A stretch of DNA of 64,000 bases from Desmonostoc vinosum HA7617-LM4 (GTDB taxonomy: Bacteria > Cyanobacteriota > Cyanobacteriia > Cyanobacteriales > Nostocaceae). The stretch is from the NCBI GenBank assembly GCA_019359515.1, contig JAHHHC010000010.1, positions 62,001 to 126,000 on the forward strand. The letters are read 5' to 3'. Position numbers and translations under genes: made by a program. The notes under the pieces were generated by a model, which was not told where the DNA came from, searched no databases, and saw nothing but the letters and a program-made list of their open reading frames with translations. Below are positions 9,044 through 18,309 of the stretch, in pieces; the first letter of the stretch is position 1, and every line of letters begins with the position of its first letter.

Positions 9044-9619
9044 AATATTCTCCTAAATGTTGTGTTATCAATGTAACCTTTATAAGCATAATTAATATAC
9101 TTATAACTACAATATTTTTCTGTTTTTTGGGACATAATTAATACAATTTTGCTTCTATAAATCTCCTTGAATATCATCGTTAATAAAATCAAATTGCAAA
9201 GGAATCAAGAAATTTCCATGATTAGGCGATCGCTTTAAAAACATAGCAAATTATCTTCAGGAATGCTCGGCGCACCTTTGCATTCAAGAAGCTATAATTT
9301 AGAAACAGTATGATAAACACGCTTTGATTCGCTGATAAATTTAGGGGCATAGCTAGATTATTTGTGTCCCAAAATAATCCTAATCAACCAAAAGTATTGC
9401 TTTGATATGTAAACCTGCGATCCCAAAACTTTCATGCGCGAGTTATCCAGATTGAGAGAAGGGATCTAGGATAGCGATCGCTTACAATAACTGTCTTAGA
9501 ACTTATCGAGGATTGCTATAGTTGAATCAGCTATTGTTTTCTCAATAACATCATGCAAACTTTAAATTCTCTTCTATATCAGAATTTGACAAGTTTAGAG
9601 AGTACGAAAAATCACACAT
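9044..9619. other. Non-coding spacer upstream of the precursor gene
   Basis: This AT-rich stretch holds the promoter side of the microviridin-like gene. HIP1 or HIP1-like sites occur near 9228 and 9476. No ORF with family features was seen. Confidence 0.5.
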
Positions 9620-9736
9620 CTATTTACTAAACTTGAAACGTCCATTTACTTTTTCGCCATTAATATCAGCAGTGACTTTCACTTGATATTGACCAGTTAC
9701 ATTTGCGAGAAGTAGGGCTATATAATAAACTCTAAG
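9620..9736 (-). pseudogene. Gene-end remnant, possible FixH/YtkA-like beta-domain
   Basis: The minus strand encodes 38 residues after an in-frame stop, ending VTGQYQVKVTADINGEKVN then a short tail and a stop codon. There is no start codon and no homologous upstream half. The beta-strand pattern resembles the C-terminus of a small secreted Ig-like protein such as the YtkA/FixH type. I read it as the decayed 3' end of a lost gene; the family assignment is weak. Confidence 0.35.
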
Positions 9737-9783
9737 CTAAAAAACATCTAAATTACATAATCAAATTAAATAAAACTCTTGTG

Positions 9784-9804
9784 GGGTGGGCATCTTGCCC
9801 GCCC
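9784..9804. repeat. GGGTGGGC...GCCCGCCC hairpin repeat
   Basis: A short GC-rich palindrome (GGGTGGGC-ATCTT-GCCCGCCC) downstream of the DUF305 gene. A near-identical hairpin forms the centre of the element at 45946-46051. It could act as a terminator for the minus-strand gene that ends at 9838. Confidence 0.6.
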
Positions 9805-9837
9805 TAATTATGCAAGTTATATATGGAACAGCTTATC

Positions 9838-10512
9838 TCACTTGTTATACCAAGCCTTCCGCCACTGCTGCATTTGTTTAATCTCTGCATCTTGGGATTT
9901 AATAATTTCTTGGGCTAAGTTCTTAACTTCAGGACGTTGAGACTTACTTAAGACATCTTTAGCCATAGTTACAGCTCCTTCATGGTGAGGAATCATGGCA
10001 TTAATAAAGCGTAAATCAAACTCTTCATCTGCTGCACCCAAATCCATGTTCATCATCATCGACTGCATTTGTTCAGATGACATTTCCATCATGTGTTTCA
10101 TCTGAGCATCATAAGCCACAGGCTTAGCACCTGCTTTGGGATACCAAGCTTGTCGCCATTGCCTCATCTGCTTGATTTCGCGATTTTGAGCTTTGATAAT
10201 ATCATCTGCTAGTTTTTTCATTTGGGGACGTTTTGATTTCTCCTGGGCTGCTTCAGCCATTTCTACAGCCCCCTGATGGTGTAGGATCATGGCGTCAATG
10301 AACCGTAGATCATAGTTAGCATCAGCTGGCCCTAAATCCATCGCGCCATCATGGTGCATGTGCTGCTTATTGGCAGTATTGGTGACATTGACATTTGAGG
10401 CTTGGTTTTGGGAGGCACTAGTAGAACATGCGGTTAGGGTGCTACCAAACAAAGAAGCGATCGCAATCATACTAAATGCTAAAAAGCTGTTTTTGAGAAT
10501 AAGAAATCGCAT
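9838..10512 (-). CDS. DUF305 tandem-domain lipoprotein
   Basis: A 224-residue exported protein. The N-terminus is hydrophobic and ends in LTAC with Cys29, a likely lipoprotein site. Two DUF305 units follow (about 61-127 and 157-222), each with the pattern YDLRFIDAMILHHQGAVEMA and a closing QWRxAWY. They are joined by a methionine- and histidine-rich linker, and a further HMHHDG cluster lies near residue 50. DUF305 belongs to the ferritin-like fold. Bacterial members occur near copper-handling genes, and the His/Met richness is compatible with metal binding, but this is inference. The remnant downstream may once have been part of the same locus. Confidence 0.88.
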   Translation of the reverse strand: MRFLILKNSFLAFSMIAIASLFGSTLTACSTSASQNQASNVNVTNTANKQHMHHDGAMDLGPADANYDLRFIDAMILHHQGAVEMAEAAQEKSKRPQMKKLADDIIKAQNREIKQMRQWRQAWYPKAGAKPVAYDAQMKHMMEMSSEQMQSMMMNMDLGAADEEFDLRFINAMIPHHEGAVTMAKDVLSKSQRPEVKNLAQEIIKSQDAEIKQMQQWRKAWYNK

Positions 10513-10582
10513 ACACTAACCAGCAGGTTAATTACATCTACCATCTATTTTTGCAGGTAAAAATGAAATTAGGATGAAAGGG

Positions 10583-10675
10583 GATTGGGGAATTGTCATT
10601 GATTATTCTCCGCGTAAGCGCGTCTGTTCACTCCCTCATCCCCCGGTTGGTGAGTGAAGTCGAACCACATCCCCG
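10583..10675. repeat. Composite STRR/linker repeat
   Basis: Contains GGGGATTGGGGAATTGTCATTGATTATT-type linker sequence and ends with AAGTCGAACCACATCCCC. The linker recurs at 8640-8666 and 29436-29466, and the end motif recurs at 28466-28483 and, with changes, at about 35315-35335. Confidence 0.7.
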
Positions 10676-10678
10676 CGT

Positions 10679-11422
10679 CTAATGCTTTCTACCCGCACCT
10701 AGATACAGTTCGCCTACTTTGGGATCATTTAACAATTCTTGACCTGGCCCGGAGATAGCATCGCGTCCAGATTCTAATACATAACCGCGATCGGCCATTT
10801 CTAAAGCCTTACGGGCATTTTGTTCTACCAGTACGATCGCAGTACCCGTTTGGTTAATTTGTTGAATCTGCTCGAATACTTGTGTTACCAGTATAGGAGA
10901 CAAAGCAGCAGAAGGTTCATCCAATAGCAGCAAACTCGGTTCCAACATTAAAGCTTTGCCCATAGCCAACATTTGGCGTTCTCCTCCTGAGAGTGTACCA
11001 GCACGTTGACGACGGCGATCGCTCAGCCGGGGAAACATGCTAAATATCCGATCTTTTAAAGATTTGAGGGGAATATTACGGACAAAAGCACCCATTTCTA
11101 AGTTTTCTTCAACACTCAGCGATGGGAAAACGTTAGCAATTTGCGGTACATAGCACATACCTCGCTGGACAATTTGATTTGACTTTAGCCCTACAATTTT
11201 CTCGCCTTTAAAGGTAATTGTGCCTGTGTGGGGAACTAAAAGCCCAAAAATGGTTTTTGCCAAAGTTGATTTGCCAGCACCATTGGGGCCAATCACCGTT
11301 ACTAGTTCTCCTGATTCCACCAGAAAATTTACGCCTTGTAAAATATCTACATCTTTGATATATCCAGCATGGACATTTTGAACTTCTAACAATGGAGCAG
11401 AATAACCTACCGAATCTGACAT
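10679..11422 (-). CDS. Branched-chain/neutral amino acid ABC transporter ATPase (LivF/NatE-like)
   Basis: A 247-residue ATPase with Walker A GPNGAGKS near residue 43, signature LSGGERQ and Walker B LLLLDEPSAALSP. The spacing and the region GMCYVPQIANVFPSLSVEENLEMGAF are typical of LivF, the second ATPase of branched-chain amino acid importers. None of the partners (LivJ, LivH, LivM, LivG) is nearby. In Anabaena the genes of the neutral amino acid N-I system (natABCDE) are scattered, so this may be the NatE equivalent. It would act on the cytoplasmic face of the inner membrane. Confidence 0.88.
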   Translation of the reverse strand: MSDSVGYSAPLLEVQNVHAGYIKDVDILQGVNFLVESGELVTVIGPNGAGKSTLAKTIFGLLVPHTGTITFKGEKIVGLKSNQIVQRGMCYVPQIANVFPSLSVEENLEMGAFVRNIPLKSLKDRIFSMFPRLSDRRRQRAGTLSGGERQMLAMGKALMLEPSLLLLDEPSAALSPILVTQVFEQIQQINQTGTAIVLVEQNARKALEMADRGYVLESGRDAISGPGQELLNDPKVGELYLGAGRKH

Positions 11423-11791
11423 AGAATCCTTTGCATAAATGCAAAATATAATTTAACTAACTGTGTTACCACTCATAGACAAAAAAACATAGGTAAATTA
11501 CCTATGTCTCAATTTGTATATTAAATCAGTGAACAGTTGTTAGTTATCAATGATAGAGAACAGGGAACAGGTTTCAACCTACCTTACAATACAAGGATTC
11601 TTTAGTGTCACAAGGAGCAAGGTTTTAAACCTTTATTTTTTGATAAATATGATAACTAATAACTGGTAACTGATTTTTACTGTTTTTCGTAAATGTTCAA
11701 AACTGGACTGGGCTTCGCCCCACCATATTAAACTTTCGCTTCGCTAATGCTCTTTGTTGGCAACTTAATTATCACTGTTCCCCATTCCCTC
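11423..11791. other. Intergenic spacer, no gene seen
   Basis: AT-rich spacer with repeated phrases such as TAACTGGTAACTGAT and a CTTCGCTTCGCTAATGC fragment of the dispersed repeat vocabulary. No coding or RNA feature was recognised. Confidence 0.5.
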
Positions 11792-12535
11792 TCATTTGCT
11801 GCGACGTACTTGAGAGTAGATTCTCAGAAATAGGAAACCACATAAACTAGTGAATAAGCTAGCAGGCTCTGGAGCTTTCTCAATCGGTTCGTCTGAGATA
11901 GTTATTTGACCATTTGCAACCTCACCATTATCACCTACTTCTCCGAAGTAAAGATATAGCGGGCCTGTTATGGTAACAGGACTGGTAAAGTTAAATCCTA
12001 CTTTGCCGTTATCACCTAAACTCACAAATCCAGCAGCATTAGAACCAGTTGTAGAATTGGCATCAAAGTTTTGGAGTGTCGCTACTGAGTCGTCAATATT
12101 ACTATCAGATGTGCCAAACAAAGCTGTCTCTCCAGTAGAACGTTGGGTTCCAGGGATATACATGGTTCCGGTTGGGCTGAAATCAAACACATTCAGCCCC
12201 GCAATGTTATTGATATCCGCAGCATTTTTAATCAAAGTTTTGCTGAGCTTGATTCCGTCTAAATCAAAGCCACTGAACTTGCCATCAGAGCCGCCTGTAC
12301 CACTGCCACTGTCAGTAATAGAGATGGAATTAATACTATTAAAATTCACCCCAGAAAGATCCGCTCGATAAACAGCAGTTCTTGCCGGATTCCCACCAGT
12401 TAAGCCCGGTAGCTTTGTAAAAGCAAGATCTATTGTTGCAGCTGTGGCACTTTGAGCGGACATCAAACCCATTGCCCCAGTAGCCAAACCAAACACTAAA
12501 AATCGAGAAGTGACGGATATACTGAACTTTGTCAT
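11792..12535 (-). CDS. PEP-CTERM sorting domain protein, function unknown
   Basis: A 247-residue secreted protein. It has an N-terminal signal peptide ending near SAQSATAA, a low-complexity Gly/Ser/Asp-rich body, and a C-terminal PEP-CTERM tail: KAPEPASL, a hydrophobic segment, then an RRSK basic end. Such tails are recognised by exosortases in bacteria that make extracellular polysaccharide. The body has no recognisable catalytic motif. No exosortase gene is in the window. Confidence 0.8.
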   Translation of the reverse strand: MTKFSISVTSRFLVFGLATGAMGLMSAQSATAATIDLAFTKLPGLTGGNPARTAVYRADLSGVNFNSINSISITDSGSGTGGSDGKFSGFDLDGIKLSKTLIKNAADINNIAGLNVFDFSPTGTMYIPGTQRSTGETALFGTSDSNIDDSVATLQNFDANSTTGSNAAGFVSLGDNGKVGFNFTSPVTITGPLYLYFGEVGDNGEVANGQITISDEPIEKAPEPASLFTSLCGFLFLRIYSQVRRSK

Positions 12536-12660
12536 AAATTTTAATTACCTTCAGTATGATTCGTAGCTACACATACTCGTGCATTACACGAGCGTAGCCG
12601 CTACTGAGATAGTTAACAGGATATTTTTATAAGCTTCACAATAATTTCATCAATATTTCA

Positions 12661-12791
12661 TGGGGAGTAGGCAGTGGGGAGTACTGAAGCGCTGTAGCGG
12701 GGCGTTCAGCCCATGTTGAGTGCTGAGTATTATGAGTATTAGTAGTATTTCTCCCCCTACTCCCTACTCCCTACTCCCCACTCCCTACTAA
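12661..12791. repeat. Inverted pair of CTCCCTA-type heptamer arrays
   Basis: A short GGGGAGTA-rich segment (12661-12681) faces a run of CTCCCTA/CTCCCCA units (12761-12790). They are complementary and could form a long hairpin around about 80 bases that contain a GTAGCGGGGCGTTCAGCCC motif. Confidence 0.65.
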
Positions 12792-12888
12792 TGTTGTATT
12801 AGTCGGCAAAATTACACAGCGATCGCTACATTAAAAGATATATAAATAAAAATCATCCTTGATCGCCATTTATCCGTAGAACAACACT

Positions 12889-15000
12889 ATGAGCGCAAGT
12901 GCTATTATTTCTACCAATCCCCTACTCCAAGGCTACGGTTTACCTCCCTTTCCAGAGATTCGACCAGAGCAAGTAGTACCAGCCTTCGATGAGATGCTGG
13001 CAGAACTGAATCAACAGCTTGCTACTTTGGAGGCCAATGTACAGCCTACTTGGGGGGGTTTAGTAGAACCTCTAGAAAAGCTGACAGAACGGCTTTACTG
13101 GAGTTGGGGAATCGTAAATCATTTGATGGGTGTCAAAAACAGCCCTGAACTACGCCAAGCTCATGAAACAGTACAACCACAGGTAGTACAGTTGCTCAAC
13201 AAGCTTGGTCAGAGCCAACCCATCTACAATGCTTTTAAGGCACTCCGCGCTAGCAAGACTTGGGAAACTTTAGAATCAGCCCAGCAACGTATCGTAGAAG
13301 CTGCTATCCGTGATGCAGAACTGTCTGGTGTTGGTTTACAAGGAGAGGCAAGGGAACGTTTCAACGCTATTCAGATGGAGTTGGCAGAACTTTCGACTAA
13401 GTTCTCTAACCATGTACTCGATGCGACTAAAGCTTTCAGCTTAACTTTGACTACAAAAGCAGAAATTGATGGCTTACCTCCCAGCTTACTAAGCTTATTG
13501 GCACAAGCAGCTAGGGCTGCACAAGCAGAAAATGCCACATCAGAAAATGGCCCTTGGCGCGTTACTTTAGACTTTCCCAGTTACGGCCCTTTTATGCAGC
13601 ACAGCACCCGTCGTGATTTACGGGAAAAGCTCTACAAAGCATATATCACTCGTGCTTCTGGTGGCGATTTAGATAACAACCCACTAATTAAACGCATTTT
13701 AGAGTTACGCCAAAAACTCGCAGATTTACTCGGTTTTGAGAGTTTTGCTCAATTGAGTCTTGCTAGTAAAATGGCTCCTAATGTTGAGGCAGTGGAAGCG
13801 CTACTAGAAGAACTACGCAGCACTAGTTATGATGCTGCTATGAAAGATTTAGCAGCACTGAAAACCTTTGCTGCTAGTAAGGGCGCAGCTGAAGCTGAAG
13901 ATTTAAAGCATTGGGATATCAGTTTTTGGGCAGAACGCCAAAGAGAAGAAAAATTTGCCTTTACCGCAGAAGAATTACGTCCTTACTTCCCGCTACCCCA
14001 AGTGCTAGATGGCTTATTTAGCTTGGTAAAACGACTATTTGGCGTCACAGTTACTCCTGCCGATGGTCAAGCCCCAGTATGGCACGAGCATGTTCGCTAT
14101 TTCCAAATTGCTGATGAAACAGGTTCCCCCATAGCCTACTTCTACTTAGATCCTTACAGTCGTCCAGCCGAAAAACGCGGTGGTGCTTGGATGGATATAT
14201 GTATTAATCGTGGCAAAATCACCGAAAATGGTACAACTACCATCCGCTTACCTGTAGCTTATCTAGTGTGTAACCAAACTCCTCCCATAGATGGGAAGCC
14301 TAGTTTGATGACTTTCTACGAAGTTGAAACCTTATTCCATGAATTCGGTCATGGATTGCACCATATGCTTACCAAGGTTGACTACACTGGAGCCGCAGGC
14401 ATTAATAATGTGGAATGGGATGCAGTCGAATTACCCAGTCAATTTATGGAAAACTGGTGTTATGAGCGACCCACGTTATTTGGCATGGCTAAACATTACG
14501 AAACTGGTGAGCCTCTACCAGAGCATTATTATCAAAAACTACTAGCAGCCCGTAACTATATGAGTGGTAGTGGCATGTTGCGGCAAATTCACTTCAGTAT
14601 TGTGGATATGGCACTGCACTACCGCTATCGCCCTGGTAGCAATGAAACGCCAGCAGATATACGTCAGCAAATTGCCAAAACTACTACCGTCTTACCACCA
14701 TTGCCAGAAGATGCCTTCTTATGCGCTTTTGGGCATATTTTTGAAGGTGGTTATGCAGCAGGTTACTACAGTTATAAGTGGGCTGAAGTACTGAGTGCTG
14801 ATGCTTTTGCTGCTTTTGAAGAAGCTGGATTAGATGATGAAGCAGCTATCAAAGCCACAGGCAAGCGTTACCGAGATACAGTGCTAGCACTTGGCGGTAG
14901 CAAGCATCCCATGGAGGTGTTCAAAAGTTTCCGAGGACGCGAACCAAGTACAAGTGCTTTACTCAGACATAACGGTTTGGCAAATGGTGGTGCTGAGTAA
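12889..15000 (+). CDS. prlC: M3 family oligopeptidase A
   Basis: A 703-residue zinc metallopeptidase of the thimet oligopeptidase family, full length. The zinc motif HEFGH is at residues 484-488, with Glu514 of the VELPSQ segment as probable third ligand. The N-terminal helical domain and the C-terminal substrate-binding region around GHIFEGGYAAGYYSYKWAEVL are intact. The enzyme degrades short peptides in the cytoplasm, for example cleaved signal peptides. It is a single gene; a GC-rich hairpin follows its stop. Confidence 0.95.
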   Translation: MSASAIISTNPLLQGYGLPPFPEIRPEQVVPAFDEMLAELNQQLATLEANVQPTWGGLVEPLEKLTERLYWSWGIVNHLMGVKNSPELRQAHETVQPQVVQLLNKLGQSQPIYNAFKALRASKTWETLESAQQRIVEAAIRDAELSGVGLQGEARERFNAIQMELAELSTKFSNHVLDATKAFSLTLTTKAEIDGLPPSLLSLLAQAARAAQAENATSENGPWRVTLDFPSYGPFMQHSTRRDLREKLYKAYITRASGGDLDNNPLIKRILELRQKLADLLGFESFAQLSLASKMAPNVEAVEALLEELRSTSYDAAMKDLAALKTFAASKGAAEAEDLKHWDISFWAERQREEKFAFTAEELRPYFPLPQVLDGLFSLVKRLFGVTVTPADGQAPVWHEHVRYFQIADETGSPIAYFYLDPYSRPAEKRGGAWMDICINRGKITENGTTTIRLPVAYLVCNQTPPIDGKPSLMTFYEVETLFHEFGHGLHHMLTKVDYTGAAGINNVEWDAVELPSQFMENWCYERPTLFGMAKHYETGEPLPEHYYQKLLAARNYMSGSGMLRQIHFSIVDMALHYRYRPGSNETPADIRQQIAKTTTVLPPLPEDAFLCAFGHIFEGGYAAGYYSYKWAEVLSADAFAAFEEAGLDDEAAIKATGKRYRDTVLALGGSKHPMEVFKSFRGREPSTSALLRHNGLANGGAE

Positions 15001-15008
15001 CCCTTTTG

Positions 15009-15026
15009 GCGGGCTTAAAAGCCCGC
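15009..15026 (+). terminator. Hairpin after prlC
   Basis: GCGGGCTT and AAGCCCGC form a perfect eight-base stem with a two-base loop, nine bases after the stop codon. No long T-run follows, so termination is probable but not certain. Confidence 0.6.
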
Positions 15027-15046
15027 TTCACAAGAAAACTTATACC

Positions 15047-15165
15047 AATTCGTAATTCGTAATGACGCGACGCTCCTCTGTCGCTCTAAGCGAAGCTATG
15101 CCGCAGGCTTTACGCTAACGCTATCGATGACTCGCTACCGCTACGCTAACGTAATTCGTAATTAA
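15047..15165 (+). repeat. TAATTCGTAATTCG repeat family, copy C
   Basis: Starts CAATTCGTAATTCGTAATGACGCGACG, contains CGCTACCGCT units and ends CGTAATTCGTAATTAAG. It follows prlC in the same orientation, although separated from the stop by the hairpin. Confidence 0.85.
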
Positions 15166-15230
15166 GAAACTCTTATTTAGTATGGGTTTCGGAGTTTGAA
15201 TGTGTAGCCGAATTGTAGAGAATTGGTATT

Positions 15231-15270
15231 ATTGCGATCGTCACGCCAATACTGGCGTGACGATCGCAAT
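15231..15270. terminator. Perfect 18-base-pair palindromic stem-loop after the porin gene
   Basis: The arm ATTGCGATCGTCACGCCA and its exact complement are separated by ATAC. The stem carries CGATCG cores in both arms and ends one base before the stop codon of the minus-strand porin gene. It can end the porin transcript by structure, although no T-run follows. Confidence 0.65.
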
Positions 15271-15271
15271 C

Positions 15272-16993
15272 TTAGAAATTGAAGGTGGTTCTTAGTGTAC
15301 CAATGATTGCGTTTTCGCTGTCAGCTTGCTGGCCAGGATTGGTCAACCAAATTACTCCAGGTGTGATGGAGATGTTGTCAGTAACGCGATATTTATAGAA
15401 ACCTTCAAAATGGTATGGTTTATCACCATCAACACTTCCTAAGTATGGTTGCACACCTGCGAAAATTCCTAAAACGTTGCCTTTCTTGCCGAAGTCTGGC
15501 AAAGCTACCCCAACCCCGTAACTCCAAACTTCCCCGTCATCACCAGCACCAAGACCAGTGATATCGTTGTAAGATATAAAGCCACTAATCGATAGCTTGT
15601 CGCTGGGTTTGAAAGCTGCCGCCAGACCGTAAGAGTTACTCACGTAAGGATTGCCGCCACCCACAAAGTTAGCTTGTTGAGTACCAACTACAGCCGTGGT
15701 GACTGAGCCGGCATCGAATAAAGCACTATTAGCACCATGATAACCGTGGACATAGGTTGCTGCTAGGGTGATGCGATCGCCAAGTCCCAGGTTTAATTGT
15801 GCCAGAGCCGCATAGTTGCCGTCAAATAAGCCAGAACCGCCAAGAGGGTTATTTGCTTCCGATGCTAAGTAACCTAATGTTAATGACGGTTTAAAGCTAC
15901 TGCCGCCGCCAAAGGCTAAGTTAACACCAATCCCAGCACCGCCGCCAATCCGGTAAATTGGGCTTTCAGAGGCAAAGGTCGATAAAGCACCGTTACCACC
16001 ATCAAAATCCTCAAAATATGGGTTAACAGTAGGAACGTAATCGCTTTGAATACCTCCGGTTGCAGCCAAGTAGACTTGGGAGTTACCAACAGGGAAGTAA
16101 TAAGATAACCAATCTACGAATGCACTATTATTGCTACCAAGGAATAAGTTAAAAGTTTGAGTTCCCTCTGCTGTACCATTGGGAAAAGATAATGGGGTAG
16201 CATTGCCAGTAGCAATCCGAGTGTGCAGTACATCCTTGCCTGTAAAGCTGGTTTGTAAGTCTAGACGCACCCTATCTTGGAAGACGGTATTGTTGTTATC
16301 ATCATCGCCAAAACTGTCGGTGACAGCAAAAATCACTTCACCAACTAGCTTGGTTGTAGTAGAAAACTGATTAGCTTCAAGTTCCGCAGTCCGCGCTTCT
16401 AAGTTATCTACTCGTCCACGCAGAGTTGCCAATTCTGCGGAAAATTCTTCTTGTAAACGCTGTAGGGTTGCTAAGTCTGCTTTTGTTACCAAGTCAGCAG
16501 TTGCAGTGGCAATGAGTTCGTTGACTCTATCCAAACAAGCATTTAAACCAGCAGCAAACTCATAACGAGTCAATGCCCGGTTGCCCCGGTAAGTACTATT
16601 AGGATATCCTGCAATACAACCGTAGCGTTCTACCAAAGATTGCAGAGCTTGGAACGCCCAGTCTGTTGGCTGTACGTCAGAAAATTGTGAAACTGATGTG
16701 ACTTGAGACAGTGAATTTTGTTTTTGTCCTTCACTGCTATAGCGGTTAACTTGTTCTAAAACATTATTTTCATCGGTTTTTACTTGAGCAATTAGTTGGC
16801 GGTTGAGTTTTAGTTGCTCCGCTGAAATTTTAGAACTTTGAAAAATTTCGGGTGTTTCTGACGAAACAACTTGTGCTTTTACGCCTTCAGATTTACCTAC
16901 TGTTCCAGTAGCCATTGCCTTAGTCGCAACCAACATCGTTGTTGCTAAAACTACTGGACTCAATACTAGGGTTTTCCACAGTAAATGAGACAT
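15272..16993 (-). CDS. Iron-uptake-type porin (SLH plus OprB)
   Basis: A 573-residue outer-membrane protein of the cyanobacterial major porin family. It has a signal peptide (1-28), an SLH-like domain near 105-165 (VQPTDWAFQALQSLVERYG ... LTRYEFAAGLNACLDR), a coiled coil (about 170-215) and an OprB-type beta-barrel ending in TTFNF, with a terminal aromatic residue as expected for outer-membrane insertion. The SLH domain anchors the porin to peptidoglycan-linked polysaccharide. Relatives have been linked to iron and inorganic ion permeation. Single gene with a strong stem-loop at its end. Confidence 0.92.
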   Translation of the reverse strand: MSHLLWKTLVLSPVVLATTMLVATKAMATGTVGKSEGVKAQVVSSETPEIFQSSKISAEQLKLNRQLIAQVKTDENNVLEQVNRYSSEGQKQNSLSQVTSVSQFSDVQPTDWAFQALQSLVERYGCIAGYPNSTYRGNRALTRYEFAAGLNACLDRVNELIATATADLVTKADLATLQRLQEEFSAELATLRGRVDNLEARTAELEANQFSTTTKLVGEVIFAVTDSFGDDDNNNTVFQDRVRLDLQTSFTGKDVLHTRIATGNATPLSFPNGTAEGTQTFNLFLGSNNSAFVDWLSYYFPVGNSQVYLAATGGIQSDYVPTVNPYFEDFDGGNGALSTFASESPIYRIGGGAGIGVNLAFGGGSSFKPSLTLGYLASEANNPLGGSGLFDGNYAALAQLNLGLGDRITLAATYVHGYHGANSALFDAGSVTTAVVGTQQANFVGGGNPYVSNSYGLAAAFKPSDKLSISGFISYNDITGLGAGDDGEVWSYGVGVALPDFGKKGNVLGIFAGVQPYLGSVDGDKPYHFEGFYKYRVTDNISITPGVIWLTNPGQQADSENAIIGTLRTTFNF

Positions 16994-17223
16994 TTTTTTG
17001 TTTTCCTCACACTACACTCTTATGTACAGCTAACTTGACGACGAACTGCACTGACTCTCACAAATGCTGGATTTCGGATGTTGTTAAGGTTAGGTTATAA
17101 AGTTGGAGTAGCTTATTTTTATACATTAATAAACCAAACTAGTCAAGCGAAACGGGATTGGTGCAAGCTGTAAAATATAACACAATAGCTTATGCTAAAT
17201 AACTACGATTTAGGTAAAAAAGT

Positions 17224-17403
17224 TTATTTTGATTGATTATTGCCAAGATTGAGTCTATATCCCAGACTATGTAGTGTTTCATTTGGATTAGCACCACCAT
17301 TGTTAGTTAATTTGCGGCGTAGTAAGCCAATTTGTGCTGCTACGACATTGCTATTTGATTCTGAATTCACTTCCCAAAACACGAAGGTGATGTCTAAGAC
17401 GGG
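17224..17403 (-). pseudogene. Remnant of an OmpR-type response regulator C-terminus
   Basis: The minus strand encodes about 59 residues after an in-frame stop, including VVAAQIGLLRRKLTNN and LHSLGYRLN. This is the recognition helix and wing of a winged-helix output domain as in RppA-like regulators. There is no start codon, receiver domain or upstream homologous sequence; a dispersed-repeat fragment (GCGTAGGCGTAGCCCGTC) lies at the break. I read it as the surviving 3' end of a deleted regulator gene. Confidence 0.6.
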
Positions 17404-17451
17404 CTACGCCTACGCAAAATTTTAGATCCCTCTAAATCTATGCCAATGTGG

Positions 17452-17624
17452 GAGTAGGGAGTAGGGAACCCACGCCTTAAGGCGTGGGATTGAAGTCAGG
17501 ACGCATTGTGCCTCGTTGCAAGCAATCTCGGCACAAATCTTTTCCTAACAGTGGGCAATGACCCACAAAAGACAGTTTTTAATGTTTTTGTATCCCTACT
17601 CCCTACTCCCTACTCCCTACTCCC
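17452..17624. repeat. Repeat unit flanked by inverted heptamers, with central palindrome
   Basis: GGGAGTAGGGAGTAGGGA at 17452-17468 faces CTCCCTACTCCCTACTCC repeats at 17586-17624. Between them lies the perfect 20-base palindrome at 17469-17488 (CCCACGCCTT and its complement). Hairpins of this kind occur at ends of IS200/IS605-type elements, but no transposase is present. Confidence 0.6.
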
Positions 17625-17655
17625 TGTTTTTGTAATTGATAATTATTTTTTGCTT

Positions 17656-18150
17656 ATGAAAAATTGCGTACAAATAATAGCTAATAGTAAAGTTTTATTG
17701 ACGATAATTTTGCTAGGAACAATTTCTACTACAGCGCAAGCACAACAGCAAACAGCACCAGGGCCAATTTCTGAGCCTAATGTAATGCTGAATGTTCAAC
17801 GCACTAAAGGTACATGTCCGCAAACAGTTGGTTTGTGGTGGTTTGTACTGCCCTATGAAGGTGGCGTTGAACATACAGTAGTGGCAGATACTAGAGCATT
17901 TGCCGACTTGACTAACCTAGTTTCATCTAATAAACAGTTTGTGGAATTTGTCTCACCTTTACGTAGTGATTATGCAACTTGTGTTGGTCAAACACGCGCT
18001 CAAGAATATACTTTTTATCAGGTAAAATTTAAGAATAAAAAAGCATATTTTCGAGTAGATTTGCGAAAAGTACAAGCACCTAGTAGCTTAATTACCTATA
18101 AAACTATTGCAGCTTCTCGTCCTTATGTGAGGTGGGCGATCGCTGACTAA
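17656..18150 (+). CDS. Small secreted protein, function unknown
   Basis: A 164-residue protein from the ATG at 17656, with a clear signal peptide (basic start, hydrophobic VLLTIILLGTIS, cleavage after AQA). The mature part has two cysteines, in KGTCPQTVG and YATCVGQT, which could form a disulfide in the periplasm. An in-frame ORF continues upstream to 17506 but would run through the heptamer repeat array and bury the signal peptide, so I reject that start. I do not recognise the family. The next gene follows 160 bases later on the same strand. Confidence 0.7.
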   Translation: MKNCVQIIANSKVLLTIILLGTISTTAQAQQQTAPGPISEPNVMLNVQRTKGTCPQTVGLWWFVLPYEGGVEHTVVADTRAFADLTNLVSSNKQFVEFVSPLRSDYATCVGQTRAQEYTFYQVKFKNKKAYFRVDLRKVQAPSSLITYKTIAASRPYVRWAIAD

Positions 18151-18309
18151 GTTTTTGATACTATTGAGAGAAAAATATGCAACATTTGATGTCCGTACAG
18201 AGCTATCCTAACCATAAATTTGTTGCTTCAGTCTTGGGGATGCCTGATTGGCAACTCTTCAAGCTGAAGCAGATAATAGTTTTAGGGCTAATTGTTCCAG
18301 AGGTTTATT

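Noticed and set aside
17469-17488. Complete IS200/IS605 element
   Set aside because: Only a 20-base palindrome is present; no TnpA or TnpB sequence was found on either strand nearby.
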